Shown one piece after another: positions 11,836 to 25,048 of a stretch of DNA of 64,000 nucleotides. Below the pieces are notes generated by a model. It made no database searches. It was given only the letters and a program-made list of their open reading frames with translations, and was not told the origin of the DNA. How positions within the stretch are numbered: position 1 is the stretch's first letter; each line of letters begins with the position of its first letter. The stretch comes from Varroa destructor (Eukaryota > Arthropoda > Arachnida > Mesostigmata > Varroidae), in contig NW_019211454.1 in the NCBI RefSeq assembly GCF_002443255.2, positions 24,008,782 through 24,072,781 on the forward strand, read 5' to 3'. Position numbers and translations under genes: made by a program.

Positions 11836-11925
11836 CATATCGATTCATTGAGGTTATGTACTATCAACCCTCTAGATGGATCATGCCAGTATATACAGGA
11901 TATTTTCCTGAGATAAATTAAGCTC
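11836..11925 (-). CDS. Possible 90-bp exon resembling an LDL-receptor YWTD repeat
   Basis: On the minus strand this 90-bp stretch is bounded by a pyrimidine-rich acceptor (TGTTCCTCTTAG just upstream) and a donor (ATG|GTAAGC; plus CTTAC at 11831-11835), and one frame is open throughout. Residues around its middle read IYWHDPSRGLIVHNLNES. This resembles the class-B repeat of LDL-receptor-family beta-propellers ('lYWTDps-g-Ie-anLdGS'), with Y, W, D, I, N and S in register. In that family the six-bladed propeller drives pH-dependent ligand release at the cell surface or in endosomes. One blade fragment is not enough to prove this, and no neighbouring YWTD exon was found within a few kb. It could be chance. 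Confidence 0.25.
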
Positions 11926-14899
11926 CTAAGAGGAACACGCTATCCTGAGATGGCATTTGGCAGTCTGGCGCATCAACTGTCCCATGATTCCAGAAGCCTT
12001 TCTGGTTTAAATTCGGTAGCTAAATCAGTAAGTCAGTTAACTCAGCAGACTGATAGACAGCTGATCCTTAGCAAACTCCGTCCATATTTTTATAGATATT
12101 TACAGCATGCAGAAATCTGCATGCACATGTTTATACGCACACGTTTTACTGCCAGTATTGCCACTGCGACATTGGCAACATGGCAATCTGCTTCTCCATG
12201 TTGTATCAACGGGAATGATAATTTCTAGCCGAACCAGATTCATAGTCTCATAGGTGCCATACTTTTTTACAGTACGTCTTTAGAAGGTGCAGTAGACTAG
12301 AAATTTTATGACTGAATTAACCAATATGCCTTACTAGCAAGATAATTAATATCTACAACTAGCTACACAATAAAAGACCTTGTGGCCTCTACTCTACTTC
12401 TTCCTATAAGTATAAATGTTGACGCTATGATTCGTTTAACCATCAGGCACTCAGATATAGCGCTGCCAGCAGCATAAGATACCTTTTTAAAGAGATTCCA
12501 GAATTGCTCAGGTTAACCCGCCTTCTGGGTGCGATACCTTCGATTATTTACTGGACAGGATTAGTGGAATACATAAGTCTAGAAATAAAAAGATTTGACT
12601 TACACATTATATGCATCTTGCCATCAAACATCTATTCCCGCAGTGGCAGTTGGGCTCGTGGTGCTATGAAAAGAGCTGTCCTTCCGGGCACGCTTGGTGG
12701 CCGTTAAACTTTCTACCATAGCATTATCTATCCCGAGTCATTTTAGACGATATTTAATTTATTTTCAGCCAATACTGACGACAATCAAGGGCTTCGTTGT
12801 CTGCTCATGTTCAGATAGGTTATCAGGTGTTTCCTGTCTTCTTCGTGTGTTCGGCACGAAAATCTGGGCCACATAAAGGTCTTTTGAACCTTGGCCAGTC
12901 CTCAGCCTGTACCCTGTTGCAACTTTCTGCTTGGAAGTCTTTTTAAATACCACCACGGAAGCCGGGAGACACCCGCACTTTCTATCGTATTCACGCAACT
13001 CTCGTGTATTACTCGATCGGCATCGGTGATATGTAGGTAGTATTGCTTCTCGCAGAAAGAAAAACATGCCTTCCTTCCTTTGCAAAGCCTCTAACCGTCT
13101 AATGCCTTGGATCATGACTGCCATTTTCCGTGCGCGGGTTCATATGCTTGATTTTGTTCTCTTCGCCCTCACCTTTTGCGCTCTTGGCCTTTGTTCATTC
13201 CAGAAGCGCCACAAGTCAACACATTCGCGACTTGCGCACAAATCTCTCACTGTAGAGATACCTTCTCGTAGGAAAAACGTCGAATGATCCTCTTTGAATA
13301 CGTGACTCATGATAAAGTATCTTTTAACATCACCGCTCCTATGCCCGTCATGCAGGCCATTGAATGGCACCGTACAACCATAGTATTTTTGGGGGTAGAT
13401 GAGTGACCCGGTCACCCTCGGACCAAACAGGTGCAATCGGAGGCCACGACGACGACGACAGAAGAGTGCACCTATGTACGGCGTTCGTTAACCAGAGGCA
13501 TCGGTTTTCAGCACAGCTACTTCAGCCGCGGCGACAGCTGGTGGCCATTCTGCGTCTCTCGTTCGAACGTATTTTTCGTGAAAGCAAATAGTGTCGTTGA
13601 ACACGCAGGGCTGAAATGAGCAAACCTCTGTGTAGCGTGTAACGAATGTGCCTGAAGTACCTACCTATTTGCGTGTTGTTTGAGATGCAACAGTGCGTTT
13701 TATGCAGCCTTCGGAGATATAGAAGAAGTCGACGGAAGATTCAGCTACTGCAGAATACTGCATATATTCAATGTACAATCGGTTGCACAGCGAAACAGCT
13801 AGTCAACGAAAAGTTTTATGAAATGCTTGGATGTACGCTCATTTAAGTCCGATGCAATGGTGGTCTGTCAGTCCTATTCAAAAGTACGGCAATATTAGAA
13901 CGGAACATGTGTCTTCTGAAGGAGCAGCAAATGCAATCTCCTTACGCATAGCAAAAGCCCGCAAAGAGAACGACGAGCGGCCTTCGTCAGCACCGATTGT
14001 CGGAAATTTCATTCTCACTCTAATGAGCATACAAACGATTTCACCCAATGAAATGGATTGCAAAGTAATTGACGTGGTCAGACATTATTGACGCCCTTGA
14101 AATTGTTTAGCGGAATTGCAAGCACTATAATCCTACCGTTATTAGCGCCCGCATCCAAGCTCTGACGGAGACGTGGGCGACAAGCCCTTTTAACAACCGG
14201 AGCTATATCTGTGCACCTTACAAATTGCCCAGTTCACAAAAACAGCGTTATTCTTTAATTATAGAGCGGACATTTTAGCGCTATGCACAGTAACAAATAA
14301 TATCATTTTATGTGTTTGTTTACCTAACAAAATCGGAATCGGCATATATTTTTATAATATAACTCACTGATAATCGGCAAAGATAGGCACTGGTGGAACT
14401 TTCGGACCGACTTCATCTGAGCCTACTCGAGTTGCCTCCGCCTGCTGACTAATCAATTTCAGCTCGATGAGACGTACAAATTCGGTCATTGATATATATA
14501 TATACAGCTAGCGAAATCCAAAATTAGGTCCCTTTCTTTAAAAAAAAAACTTCGGTTGAATATTGCGGACGAAGTGCGCATTGCGATAGATTTCGTGGTG
14601 TTAAGAGCTTTCATTAGAATAACTAGATGCCACGCTCCGTTGCGTCGATTAAATACAAGCGGGCTACTAGAACGTGTTTAGAAGATTACCCTACTATCGA
14701 ATGTTATCAGTACGGAAGACTATGTTGAATAACTGATTGAAATTCCTAAGTTATATATATATGCGCACTGCCGCATCTAGAAAGCACAGACTCTGATCCA
14801 ATTATTGGTGCCATCCAATTTGAAGAACTCAAAACATCTTGAAATTGCAGCAAATGTCTAACCAGTGGCGTAACTACCAATTTCCAAATAATCAAGGGG
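11926..14899. other. Non-coding stretch; G+C richer, partly open region at 12.7-13.6 kb
   Basis: No gene is recognised. A minus-strand frame is nearly open from 13,436 to 12,765 (about 98 plus 119 codons, separated by a stop near 13,138). It has basic, Arg-rich peptides but no family motif, and a donor-like AAAG|GTGAGG falls inside it. A near-perfect 9-bp-arm hairpin lies at 12,105-12,124, a (GAC)n run of about 15 bases near 13,446-13,460, and a short (AT)n at 14,492-14,504. Confidence 0.35.
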
Positions 14900-15530
14900 C
14901 ATATGTTTTAACCCTTTCAGAAGCTAGACCGAGGCTACTCTCAAGATCGCCTCGCACAGAACGTACGCGATACAAAGAAATTTGTGGCTGTAGTTGCTTG
15001 AGACCCGGCTTATAATGCAACCCAGAAAACAGCATGCCCGATGCGCTTGATGACGACCACATTTTTTTGACGTAGTTAACCACCTTGATCCACTAGTTTG
15101 CTAAAATGTTTGCGACGTCTGATACGATCTCGTGATCCTGTTGTTGCTAGCCACAGCAACGGAGGATTGGAAGACCCCAATAAAGGGCCTCCTACTCAGA
15201 TGGGCTTCTCTGTAGAGCAAGTCGTACATGCTCTTGAGGGTCTACAGACCAACAAGACAGGTAGTCTGAACAGGGACCACAATAAGCACTTCACTACTTA
15301 AGAGCTATGCTCATGAAAGTGCGCTCACCCATTCCTCTTATTGGATGAGTCTTCAATGATTGCTTTCGCGTCGGTACTCTACCACTTCAGTGAACGGAGG
15401 CAATTTTTCTAATGAACCCCAAAGAGAAAGATAAACTAATTGTGGCGCGGAATCGTTATAAACCGTTTTCCGATTCATTAAGGGGTTGCTGAATATTTGT
15501 GATGTCGTTGAAACAAAGGTAAATAAATTA
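14900..15530 (+). mobile_element. LINE remnant, N-terminal part of reverse transcriptase
   Basis: The segment at 15,206-15,295 reads FSVEQVVHALEGLQTNK, then TGSLNRDHNKHF. This matches the start of non-LTR retrotransposon RT domains ('F-EEV--AL--LKNNKSPGPDGI-NKHFK'). Just downstream, in shifted frames, YAHESALTH, ASVLYHFSERR and PKRK follow the family's 'F-P-VLK---V--PK-KD---YRPISL' order. Upstream, 14,900-15,060 gives ARPRLLSRSPRTERTRYK, like the basic linker between endonuclease and RT. Stops and frameshifts show that the copy is dead. The clade (Jockey, CR1 or RTE) cannot be fixed from this much sequence. Confidence 0.6.
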
Positions 15531-17169
15531 AAGTTGTATTAACAAAGGAGGTTTAAGGAGAAAGTTCGTAACCACCTTCAGTTATGTTTTTTTCGTTTGG
15601 CAAAATACTCGAGTGACTATGACAGCTTAGAGATGTAGGCCTAGAATAAATTTAGTCTATAAGACTGTGTAAATTGAATACACAGATTTGATTTTTTTGC
15701 TCTACTCAAATTAGTAGGAAAATCAATTAGGCAGAAAATTAGCCTGAAGCTGTTGATGAACAATAGAATAAATAACGTAATCTATTCAATTTTTTTTATC
15801 TATTATTCAAAGAACTTATTATGTTAACGAAGGTTTTAATATTATTTTAGGATTGAGGGAGATGTGTACATACTTGCCATACATTTTAGACTTTCAATAG
15901 TCTACTTATACACTTAATTGAGACTTGGAACTGCCCCAGTAAAGGACTGCTGCAGTATAAGAGGAACGTACCATATACATTCACTTACAAAGTTCTGTGT
16001 GAGCCAACTCGTTAAATCGGGCTATATAGCTATGACGTGTGATTTAAGATATACTATGCACGTCTGCTCCTTTGACATAGGTGGACCCCATAGGACTGTG
16101 CGTATTCTTCTAAAAGGTATAACTGTCAAATTGAACCTTATTGAGCCTAGCACTCTGGCGACAAAATTGTTTAGGCGTGTCAACTATAAAATCTGTTAGA
16201 GGGGTTTGGCGGATCATTGATTTAAGTATGAATGCAAAGCGATAACATCGAGTCAAACAGCATAAAACTGGTTTCAAGTAGATAAAATCAGTATTCCGGG
16301 AATAAGAGTAGAACACATATCTGGAAAATATTGTCCCGAAATAGATTTTGGTATACGGTGGTAAAATCGATTTAACATATCGCGTATTCTTAGAATTATA
16401 GTTGCTGCGCTAAAATGCCAACGCAGCTTATTAAACTTGGATTGCAATCTAAAATATATATTTTTTTGTAAGGCAGGGCAAGTAGAGCACGGTCTACCAT
16501 CTCTGCTACTATAATTGTTAGTACACTATAGTAAAGGTCAATTTTTAAATATGGCTGCGCTTTGATGACACCATGAGAAGATTTCAGATACAAAGCACAA
16601 ATAATCAGATTATTTAATTCAAGATTTGTTTTGGCAGAAACATATGTATGTAGAAATATTTAGACGCAATGAATAATGTCCTTATTTTTGCCACGGAACC
16701 GTATATAAGCGAATTATGACGTTATTTTGGTCCAAGGAATTTGCCGAAAGGATTCTCTACTGCCAGAGACAGGCAGGTCTCTAACCGACGAAGTAGAGGT
16801 CAGGCTCTCGGCACCAGACGAGCCAGGTCTTTCGTTCGTGGTAGTTGAGAACTGCTTTCTAAGGTGGCAGCCTGAAAGCATCTAAAGGCACCAAAAGAAG
16901 CTGGCGGTATGTGTAAAAGCCAACCGAGATGAAAAAGGAGCATAAGGATGACCCACATCATTTTGATGACCCAGCCATTTTAGCCTGTGTGCATCCCCAG
17001 AAGCACATAATGCTAGCCAGCGTAGTTCTCGGTCGAAATCGCAAGCTAGTTAGCTTTGACGTGTTCTATTTGCCCCTTTTCTCAGATGCTACTTAAACAG
17101 AGTCGAGGGTCGACGTTCTGTGTCCAGCACCAGAGTTAGTTAGGGGTGAAAATGTTGGGGGTAAGTGAG
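15531..17169. other. Non-coding; possible LINE ORF1 debris at 16.75-17.16 kb
   Basis: The first 1.2 kb is AT-rich with nothing recognised. From about 16,750 base composition shifts to G+C richer DNA that runs continuously into the endonuclease relic at 17.17 kb. Peptides there (for example FDDPAILACVHPQKHIML) are unassigned. Position alone suggests eroded ORF1 of the same element. Confidence 0.3.
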
Positions 17170-17655
17170 TTTATTCTTTCTGTATGCAAATGAGGACCAG
17201 CAGTAACAGCCAGAAATAGGTAGCAGTAGCATGAGAGCCCAACGAAGGAAAAGAGGCCCTTATGGCCTTCGTCGGCCAAAACAGAAACCACGCGGGTTAA
17301 GTTTGCACTCCTACAACATGGTTATGGCCTCGTGTAGCCAATATCCAAGAAGAAAGCCCTGGCGTAATAAGACCCAGAGCGTTGAAGGCACGAGAAAGCT
17401 TCTAAAGTCTTAGGGTGCCAGTGTCGCGTCAGTCGACGCAAGTTTAATCATCTGTCCTAGGGTAGCTTGCAGTCAAATTTATTCGCCATTTCGTTCCATT
17501 ATCCTGAGTATCAGCATCCCCGAGAAAGACAGGAAAGCCATCGACCTCAATCCTGTCAACTTCAGTATAATCTTCGGCAGATAATTCCAAATCGACCCAC
17601 ATTCTCATCTAGAAGAGGACGAGAAACTAGCTAAACGATCGAACGAGGGTTGCTT
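17170..17655 (+). mobile_element. LINE remnant, endonuclease domain (R1/Jockey type)
   Basis: Plus-strand translation, with frameshifts, follows an apurinic-like endonuclease at the start of a LINE ORF2. Near 17,180 is FLQMNLRTSSNSQK, matching 'FLQ-NLNRSR-A'. At 17,235-17,300 is EPNEGKEALMAFVGQNRN, matching the 'ISEPN' motif with its catalytic Glu. At about 17,480-17,510 is YSPF. At 17,564-17,650 is SIIFGR, a stop, then FQIDPHSHLEEDEKL, matching 'VIIGGDFNA-H--W--' near the active site. The enzyme would nick target DNA to prime reverse transcription. Several stops make it non-functional. It ends abruptly, with no RT domain after it. Confidence 0.6.
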
Positions 17656-20600
17656 GGTGTCTAGAATTCGAAACTAACGGTGGTATCCAAGGCTAAGCAT
17701 CCTCTTAAAGGCTCCTTTAATTTACTTTATACATTTTCCTACAACATTTTGACATTATATGTGTATTCTCGATTTGACCTAATCATGATCTCCGATCCGG
17801 TTGGATACTTGTCAATTCTGCAAAAAACTGCAAGTTCGATTATGTGTTCGCTGTTTGTAATATAATGTTCGATAATTGCGACATAAGTTACGAAAGAGCA
17901 CAAAACGCTAATGAAAGAGCCCTAGTTAGGGCTGTGCTTTGTCAATAAAAATAAAATGCAATCTTAGACTTATGAAAATAGTGGCATACCTAATACCTGA
18001 CCTGAAAAAAAAACTAAAAATGACCACTAGTACAACAAATTATTAACGAATATTAAGCAGATACCCGGGTAACTTTTCCAGTGCTGAATGCTTGTTGAGT
18101 AAATGATTATAAATATAGGACGTTCATCAAGCTCTAAATATTTCTTAGGTTCTTTTCAGCTTTGGCTAGCGTGGCATTCACCGCAATCCATGCAACGCTA
18201 TCTATGAGAAGACCTCCAGTTAATACTATAGAAAAAATAAATGCGCATAGTAGCTTTTCCAACTGGTTTTTTCAGCAGGGCACTGGGTATCGCCAACGTT
18301 CACTTAATATCCACGGGTTATTATTATTATTTAGGATTATTCAAAAAAAAAAAAATGTTTCTTATGTGTTTATCTCGTGCATCATCTTAAGCTTTCTAAA
18401 TAGCTTTTATCTCCAAAATAGAGATAAGCTGGCGTGGCTAATGATTCTTATATTTACGTGCTGCATTACTTAAAATTGCAGACTTTAGAAAATACGAAAA
18501 AATATTATGAACAATATAATTATACTTTCAAAATGCAAAACATATAAACACTTTTTGTGTCATACAGTGGGTAATAAAATGTCAGGGGGCGTAGGAACAA
18601 GCATTGAACGATTCGAGGATGAGCTTAGCTTCGAGTGTGAATAACTTGAAGTTTGAAGTCAGATAAATTAAGCTGAGAAAACAAGTTAATCCGAAAGGTA
18701 GATATATATGATCATGACAAAAAGGAGATGGTTTGAAACACGTCGCATCTAATTGCGAAAATAAAAAAAAATTACACTCGTGTTTTTTTGACAATGCAAA
18801 AGTTAAAATTACTTTCAAGTTTCTCTTACGGTGCGGTCACAGTTTGACTGTCCCTGATGTCAAGCTTTAGACTCGCCTCTTTTTCGGTCAGGTACCTCAA
18901 AATCGACCGGGTTGATAAAGTCTTCTGCTTTGAAATGAAGATAACAGGCCAAGATCGAGATATATCTTTGAGTACTGTAGCACAGTAGTAAACATTTTGA
19001 GTTACCTGTTTTATTGGTTTTTGCATGCTACGAATGTGGTTAGCTGTCTCACTATTATGAATAAAAAAACGGTTTCTTACGCCATAATTTGACAGCCATA
19101 TGGTCGACCCTTAAGTTTTTAATGTGCTATCCTATTTTAAACGTTTCGTTATTTAAATTTCGTTAAACGTTTCTCGTCGTGAGACTACGGCTATATATGG
19201 ACTTCCGTCTATTTCATATTTAGTACAACTCGTATGAGATATGTATTACAGAGTTCACAAGGCTATTCGAAATCAGGTAGAGTAAATACAGCATTGAAAT
19301 AGTTCCGATATACTTCAGCCATATCTGTTCTTGTTATCCGTTCGCCAATAGACATCAGGCCAGCTGATATCCTAACCATACGCGAGTCGCTCATCCCAGT
19401 CTGTACACGTAAGCTGTTACTGCTACAAACTGCATTGGATACGAAATCGTGCACGCGTACGAACGAAGACATACGCACGTTAATCAGTCGAAAGTGAATT
19501 CTGTGTAAAGCTTATAAAAACTACACAATGCTACATTACTAGAGGCAATCATAATAGCTGCGCTGAACTGTGGCATAACCGCGTAAGTCAGACGACATCC
19601 CACGCACAATTAACTATCTGTCGTCGCAATAATTCTGGATCTGACCCTCGACACATTACCGCAGCGCTAGCCTTGTCTAGTATGTAGTTGATCTTCTGTG
19701 TGTTCTCGTGCTTCGGGCTGGGTCGGGTAAAGCGAGCGGTGGCGTCTAAAAGCCTTGCGCAGCCTTCGTAGATACTGGTACAACCCGGGCTTTTTGCCCC
19801 GACCCAACGGCTCAAAGCAGTTTTACCCGCGCAATGCGAGGGAAGTGAGACGACACGTGAGGATCTACAATCGACCGACCGATCAAGCGCGCTGTACTTT
19901 TTGCTGTAAGTCAACGAAAACAGACAACAGACACGGCGACCATTTCACTGTGATCATTGCCAGCCCATCCTCGCATAGCTTTGACCGCCAATTAAACATG
20001 TTGAAGGATTTCACTGCCGGTCGTAGTCGTGCCCCTATGCATCAGCAGCGAACGTTAATCAAAGAAGTCGGCAATGGGAACTGAATAGTAATAACTGCGA
20101 CAGTAAAAATTACTTGTTTTATTCATGCATACGATAGAAGCAAGAAATTAATTTTCTAGTCGGTGATAGCATTCGCTTCCTACGGTAGCTGCGGACAGTG
20201 GTATATGCATGAAATCTATTTAACAAGCGGCTATTGAATCCTGTTGTAAATGTGGCCTGTTTCTGCTGGCCCTTTCTCGTGTCAACTTTTTCATTTTGAT
20301 ACGTGCTCCTTTGTCCAAAGAAAACGAGGGTAACGCTTACCTATCTACAAATTTTTCTACAGCCTTTGTGAATACAATCTTTTTTCCCTCCTACATTATG
20401 CGGAAATTGCATGGATGATATATTGTGGCTAACAAAGATTGTGACAATAGAAAGAGCGTTAGAAGTAGCGCTAACGGTATCGGCGTCGTTGTCGTTCCTG
20501 AAGTCACCAGCAGAATAGCAAGAACACTCCTCCGATTAAACACAGTTTGTTGTTGTGAACGGCGTTGCGCAAAGCTCTACCGAAGGTCAGCTAATGTTGA

Positions 20601-22250
20601 ATTCGAGAGATCCTTGATGCATGCGCATGTTACGTGCATTCGTTTTAGTAGTCGTAGAAAACGCAGCGAAGACGCGATTCCCCTGAGCTGAATCGGATAA
20701 TTGCCAAATGGGCTACCAACCCACCTCGTAGAATCCCACAGTGACTCATCCATGGTCAGTGCAAAACGTTGTAATCGTAAACGCTCGCTGGCTGTCGCAT
20801 GTCGTCTCATCAAGCGTCAGCTAGGACATGCGCGACGATAGCACCGCGCTTATCTTGGTCCGTACATACCAGCTGGTCTCGTTGTCATCAACAAGAGCAA
20901 CGTGCTCCGAAGCCGCCCAAGAATTCAGCGTTATTACATGCGCACGATAATATGTCTTTAGACACATAGTAACAAAGTGCGAATTTGTTCCTAAGGGCTT
21001 ATGGCTATTCTCATTGCCAGCTGGAGGCAAAATGCCTACAGCAGAATCAAACTTCCCATATACCAGGATAATAAATTAACAACGGTGATAATAAATCTTA
21101 TCAATCACCTTCACGTGGTCGTGTATAAGTTTCTGCTTAGTCTAGTCACCGATATCAATACTCTTTTGCAATAACAAGTAGCAGCTTTACGTATTTCTAA
21201 TAAGAAATTCTCCTGTTTTTGTTACGAAGTAGTCCACTTTAGTGCTATTTTACACACTATCTGTGACCAAATCATACTGAAAACTTCAATATATCGCCTG
21301 TATGTCAAGGTTATATGCACGCGTCATAGAAGCAGGATGAATGCACGTATGCGCAGATTTCTGAGGTTATTTAACATACGTAGAAAAGCACGTATGACAT
21401 AGGTCCTATTTAATATCGCTCAGCGTTGGTCGCCGCCTCACGCATTTGTGTTTTTTGGTATCGGAGATTGTCTGTTCGGATAGGGTCACTTAGCTTTTTT
21501 TATGAGGCGAGTTTTAGGAGAGTGGATAGGAGATCCGAGTGATTGACGAATATAAATTATAAAATTTTGTATTTGATGGAAAATCTATTACTAAAAGCAC
21601 CATAAACTATTGATTTTTTTATGAAATCTTTTGCTCGAAAATTGATCTCGTCGAAGGCGTTTTGAACCGAGGAATAATGACGTGTTTCGAACTATGGTTA
21701 GGGCCAGCTTACCTTAAAGTTTGGCGATGTTAGGTTGGTAAATGTAAAGAAATATACTTGTTTATCTCGATCGACTGATTCACACAGGGATCACAAATGA
21801 AAACGTAGAGACGTTTGTTTCTCGCTTCGACATTTTAACAGTAATTGATTTCTGCATCGAATCCACACCGGTGGGTGGTTGGGTGCGATGGCAGGTCATC
21901 TTAGAGCAAATGTATTAGAGCTTCATGAGCACTGAATTGTCGGTTACTGCTATTATGCATATCTAAATGACTGGAGTACATTGTACATTAATTAGTTAAA
22001 ATCACTAAAAAAAACTAAATCACTTCTACTATACCAGAATGCTTGATCTCGGAAATGAAACGGTCACAGTTATAGGTTTTCGGTGACTCACCAAACATTG
22101 CTTGCACGATAATGCGTTTGCTATAAACGACTACACCCTTTTTTTGTACTCCAGACATCTACAACAGCCGAAAAATAGCTTATTATTATCTACATTGATG
22201 GTTATGGTTCACACACACAAAAAACTATGCTTGAGTCCACCGTCCCGTAC
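17656..22250. other. Non-coding stretch; G+C richer patches at 19.6-20.1 and 20.4-20.8 kb
   Basis: No gene is recognised. An A13 run lies near 18,342-18,354. The patches at 19,590-20,090 and 20,420-20,820 have overlapping open frames on both strands, rich in Arg, Cys and Ser, with no family motif; they could be UTR-like or decayed transposon DNA. A weak exon-like frame at 22,092-22,189 is listed separately. Confidence 0.35.
22092..22189 (-). CDS. Possible 98-bp exon, function unknown
   Basis: A minus-strand frame is open between an AG at plus 22,190-22,191 and a strong donor (TTG|GTGAGTCAC; plus ACTCAC at 22,086-22,091). It reads YFSAVVDVWSTKKGVVVYSK then RIIVQAMF. The acceptor has little pyrimidine tract. 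There is no family match; chance cannot be excluded. Confidence 0.15.
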
Positions 22251-22258
22251 TCTACACT

Positions 22259-22300
<42 letters not shown>

Positions 22301-22308
22301 AGTGTAGA
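22251..22308. repeat. Perfect 58-bp AT-rich palindrome around (TA)15
   Basis: The left arm, TCTACACTGGTTTA at 22,251-22,264, is the exact reverse complement of 22,295-22,308. The 30 bases between are uninterrupted (TA)15, so the whole unit is a perfect palindrome with no spacer. It could extrude as a cruciform. The same design (unique arms plus TA core) recurs at 51,332. Confidence 0.95.
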
Positions 22309-24600
22309 ATATAGAATATTAACGTTTATTATTTAAAGTTCGCTATTCAACTTTGAATTTAGTCGCACCTAGATTTCGGATAATCATCTTACTAATCAAA
22401 ATATACCATGACAAGACCTGTAAGTTTACGTATTCACATGCGCTCGATAAAGAGGTGCCTTTACTATGTACAGTTAGAAGAACTTCGAAAAAAAGTTAAA
22501 TAAACTGTGGCATTTTAAGCAATAACGCGAGATGACACGGTGAATTACTCCGCGGTGCGGCAGATTGTAGAGATCAAGACTAGCAGTCTGCGTGTAGTTA
22601 CCCGAGCCCAATTCTCTTGCAATAATGGATCTTATGTAAACTGACAAACCGCTGAACCGCTGACAAACCACTGAACCGTTCAAGAGCGTTTTCATTCAGT
22701 AGATGGCACAATCGAGGCGGCAAGTTCACTATATACACATTTCGGTAAGTTCGGCGCCACTAAGCTACCACAGTTACTACCGATTTCGGCACAATTATTA
22801 TCGATTAGGATAAATCCAGGCCTTTGACATGAGAAATACTATTTGTGCCTAAAGGTAAAGAACAACGTCATTGACACGAAGGGATGTGATGCATATACAA
22901 CAAACGTTGTGTAATATTTTTTCCATTTGTTACCGCAAAACGTCCAAAATGCATGATTTGACTAACAACAATAAGTACTGTGCACACTTTTACGCCGAGG
23001 TCCAGAAGCAGCGTAGGGAATATTATAAATTCTGAAGTCGATATGAAGCAACCCGTTTTTTAAGATCACACATTTTCTTTTATTGAAAACCTATACAGCA
23101 CAATATACACATGCTATACACAATGCTATCATATACAAAAGCTGCGTATAAAGATGTGACAACTCAAATTTGCTTGAGGGACATCAGAAGGGTCCAGAAA
23201 GCAAAAGGCTCCAAACAATTTCAACCTTCAAACCTCGCAACAAGATAGGCTGAAAGTCATCGTAAACTGGATGAGAACATACCCAGTTTAATCAGCTTTC
23301 TAAGTTGGATCCTCTTTTAAAGAGAAAACACAGTAGTGTGCTTTGCAACTGTATTTTATATGTGCGGCCCAGTCCTAAATGATATCCAGTTGCGTCTATG
23401 TATAGCGATAGGCTGCGAAATCAGCTGAGGGGAATAAATAGTTTATTTCTGCGAAGAAAAATTGGCACGTGACGCCCGTATGTTTTTACAAAATGTATCG
23501 GAAAATTCAGTACTGAAAAACTGGGCGGTACATCTCTTTATTTATTTACAGTTTCTTTTTTTGATACGAGCGTAACGAAAAGATCCTGATGCATTAATAT
23601 AAGATCTGGGGGAAAACAAAAGCATAGAGGTTCAGAAACTACGGTCGGGTGTAATTCCTGTTCTCGCTTGAATTTGAGAGAGCGCCATAAATATATGACG
23701 TTCAAAGGTATTGATCAGTGCGTCCAGAAACAGTAAAGGTTAGTCGTAAAAAAGAGTCAGCACTCAAGCCTTATTTGCACGTTTCTTCTGTTTGTGAGTT
23801 CCGACTCTAGTCGCTCCCGCGTGCTCATCAAAGTGAACTTGAAATTTAGCGAAATAATAGTATGAATGAAGTGATTCTGCAGTTAGCTGATCGTAGCTTA
23901 AATGCCAATAACAACGCAAGATTTAGAATACCAATTTCGACGACCGTGAATTTGAACGGAATCGATTGCGTTTGTCGTTACGTGTCAACTAACGACAGAC
24001 TCCGTTGACTTTTTTTTTACAATTACAGGCCTCTTCGTGACATGAAAGGCGAGAGGACCCTTGGCACGGACTCCATCTGTTGCACAATGCCGCCTTTATC
24101 GCGGCTACCGAATTATGTGTGTTTGTGACAGGAAAGCAGCAAGTGTCAGCTCCGTCTCCACACTTCTCTATATTCATACGGCCGCCAGTGTCCCGAAGTA
24201 GCCACAAACTTCTATGGAGGCCCGTTGTTCACGTGCATATTTATTAATGTTTTTGCTTAAGGCTCGTATCGTAATGGGTTCAGTGAATAAGATCGGCAAA
24301 CAAAACTAATCTGATTGGCTATTTGGTGTAGAAAAAGGAAAGTTTCTCCTTTAGAGCTCCTTTAGTTAGTTAGAGGCCGTTCTATAATGTGTTGTAAACT
24401 GAGTCGTACTCATTATAATATTATTAAGTAGAATAATAGTACAAGAGTCAAATGAAATTTTTTCCTTCAAATTCCCGCCTGACATTGAGGGCATCTGCTG
24501 AAAGCGATCCCTTAGAATGTTGAAAAGGGTGATTCTGACATAATCTATTTGATTATTTTATCATACTGGTAACATTTCGTTGTGTAGATATGTTATTATT
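22309..24600. other. Non-coding stretch with a short tandem repeat
   Basis: No gene is recognised. A 19-bp tandem pair lies at 22,641-22,678. Confidence 0.45.
22641..22678. repeat. 19-bp tandem duplication, one mismatch
   Basis: CTGACAAACCGCTGAACCG is followed directly by CTGACAAACCACTGAACCG. The unit itself is built of related halves (ACAAACC / GAACCG). Confidence 0.85.
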
Positions 24601-24601
24601 G

Positions 24602-24626
24602 GTGTGTGTATATATATATATATATA
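24602..24626. repeat. Compound (GT)4(TA)9 microsatellite
   Basis: A GT run passes directly into a TA run. No pairing flanks were seen. Confidence 0.9.
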
Positions 24627-25048
24627 AACGTATTATTAAATGCGCCGGCTTTAGATTTCCCCATGTTTCATGAGCAAAGCTGTTGTATTTATTAGATTCA
24701 AGATAATTGCGCAACTCTTTATAGTCAGTAACTTTCAACAGTGGTATGCTGTCTTTCATTTTGTAAACTATAAAAGCAAAACATAATCTCGCAGCTAAAA
24801 ATAAGCCAGAACTTAGCTCCAATATACATTGATCTCGGTTTTGAAACAAATCAGGAGAAAATTAGATAACACTTCTCAAATGGGTGGGGGCGCGCGCTAG
24901 CAAAGCCAAAATCTTATTTAGGGGATGATTGAGACTGGCAGCGGACGCAAAATATCTATCGTAATTAAGCTGGATGCATACGTGTTCCAGAGCTTCGTTT
25001 TCCGAAAGCCCAGGGAATCACGCAGCTCCTTTCCCATAGAAACAGTGA
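24627..25048. other. Non-coding stretch, nothing recognised
   Basis: AT-rich sequence. A minus-strand open frame of about 98 codons (24,553-24,849) runs through the TA tract and shows no family motif. Confidence 0.35.

Noticed and set aside
16950..17060. Mariner-type block around VHPQKHIMLASVVLGRN
   Set aside because: Only a few residues agree with the transposase block and no other mariner landmark is near. Proximity to the endonuclease relic makes LINE ORF1 debris equally likely.
21715..21800. Minus-strand exon ending at AAG|GTAAGC
   Set aside because: The open part is only about 26 codons and no acceptor precedes it.
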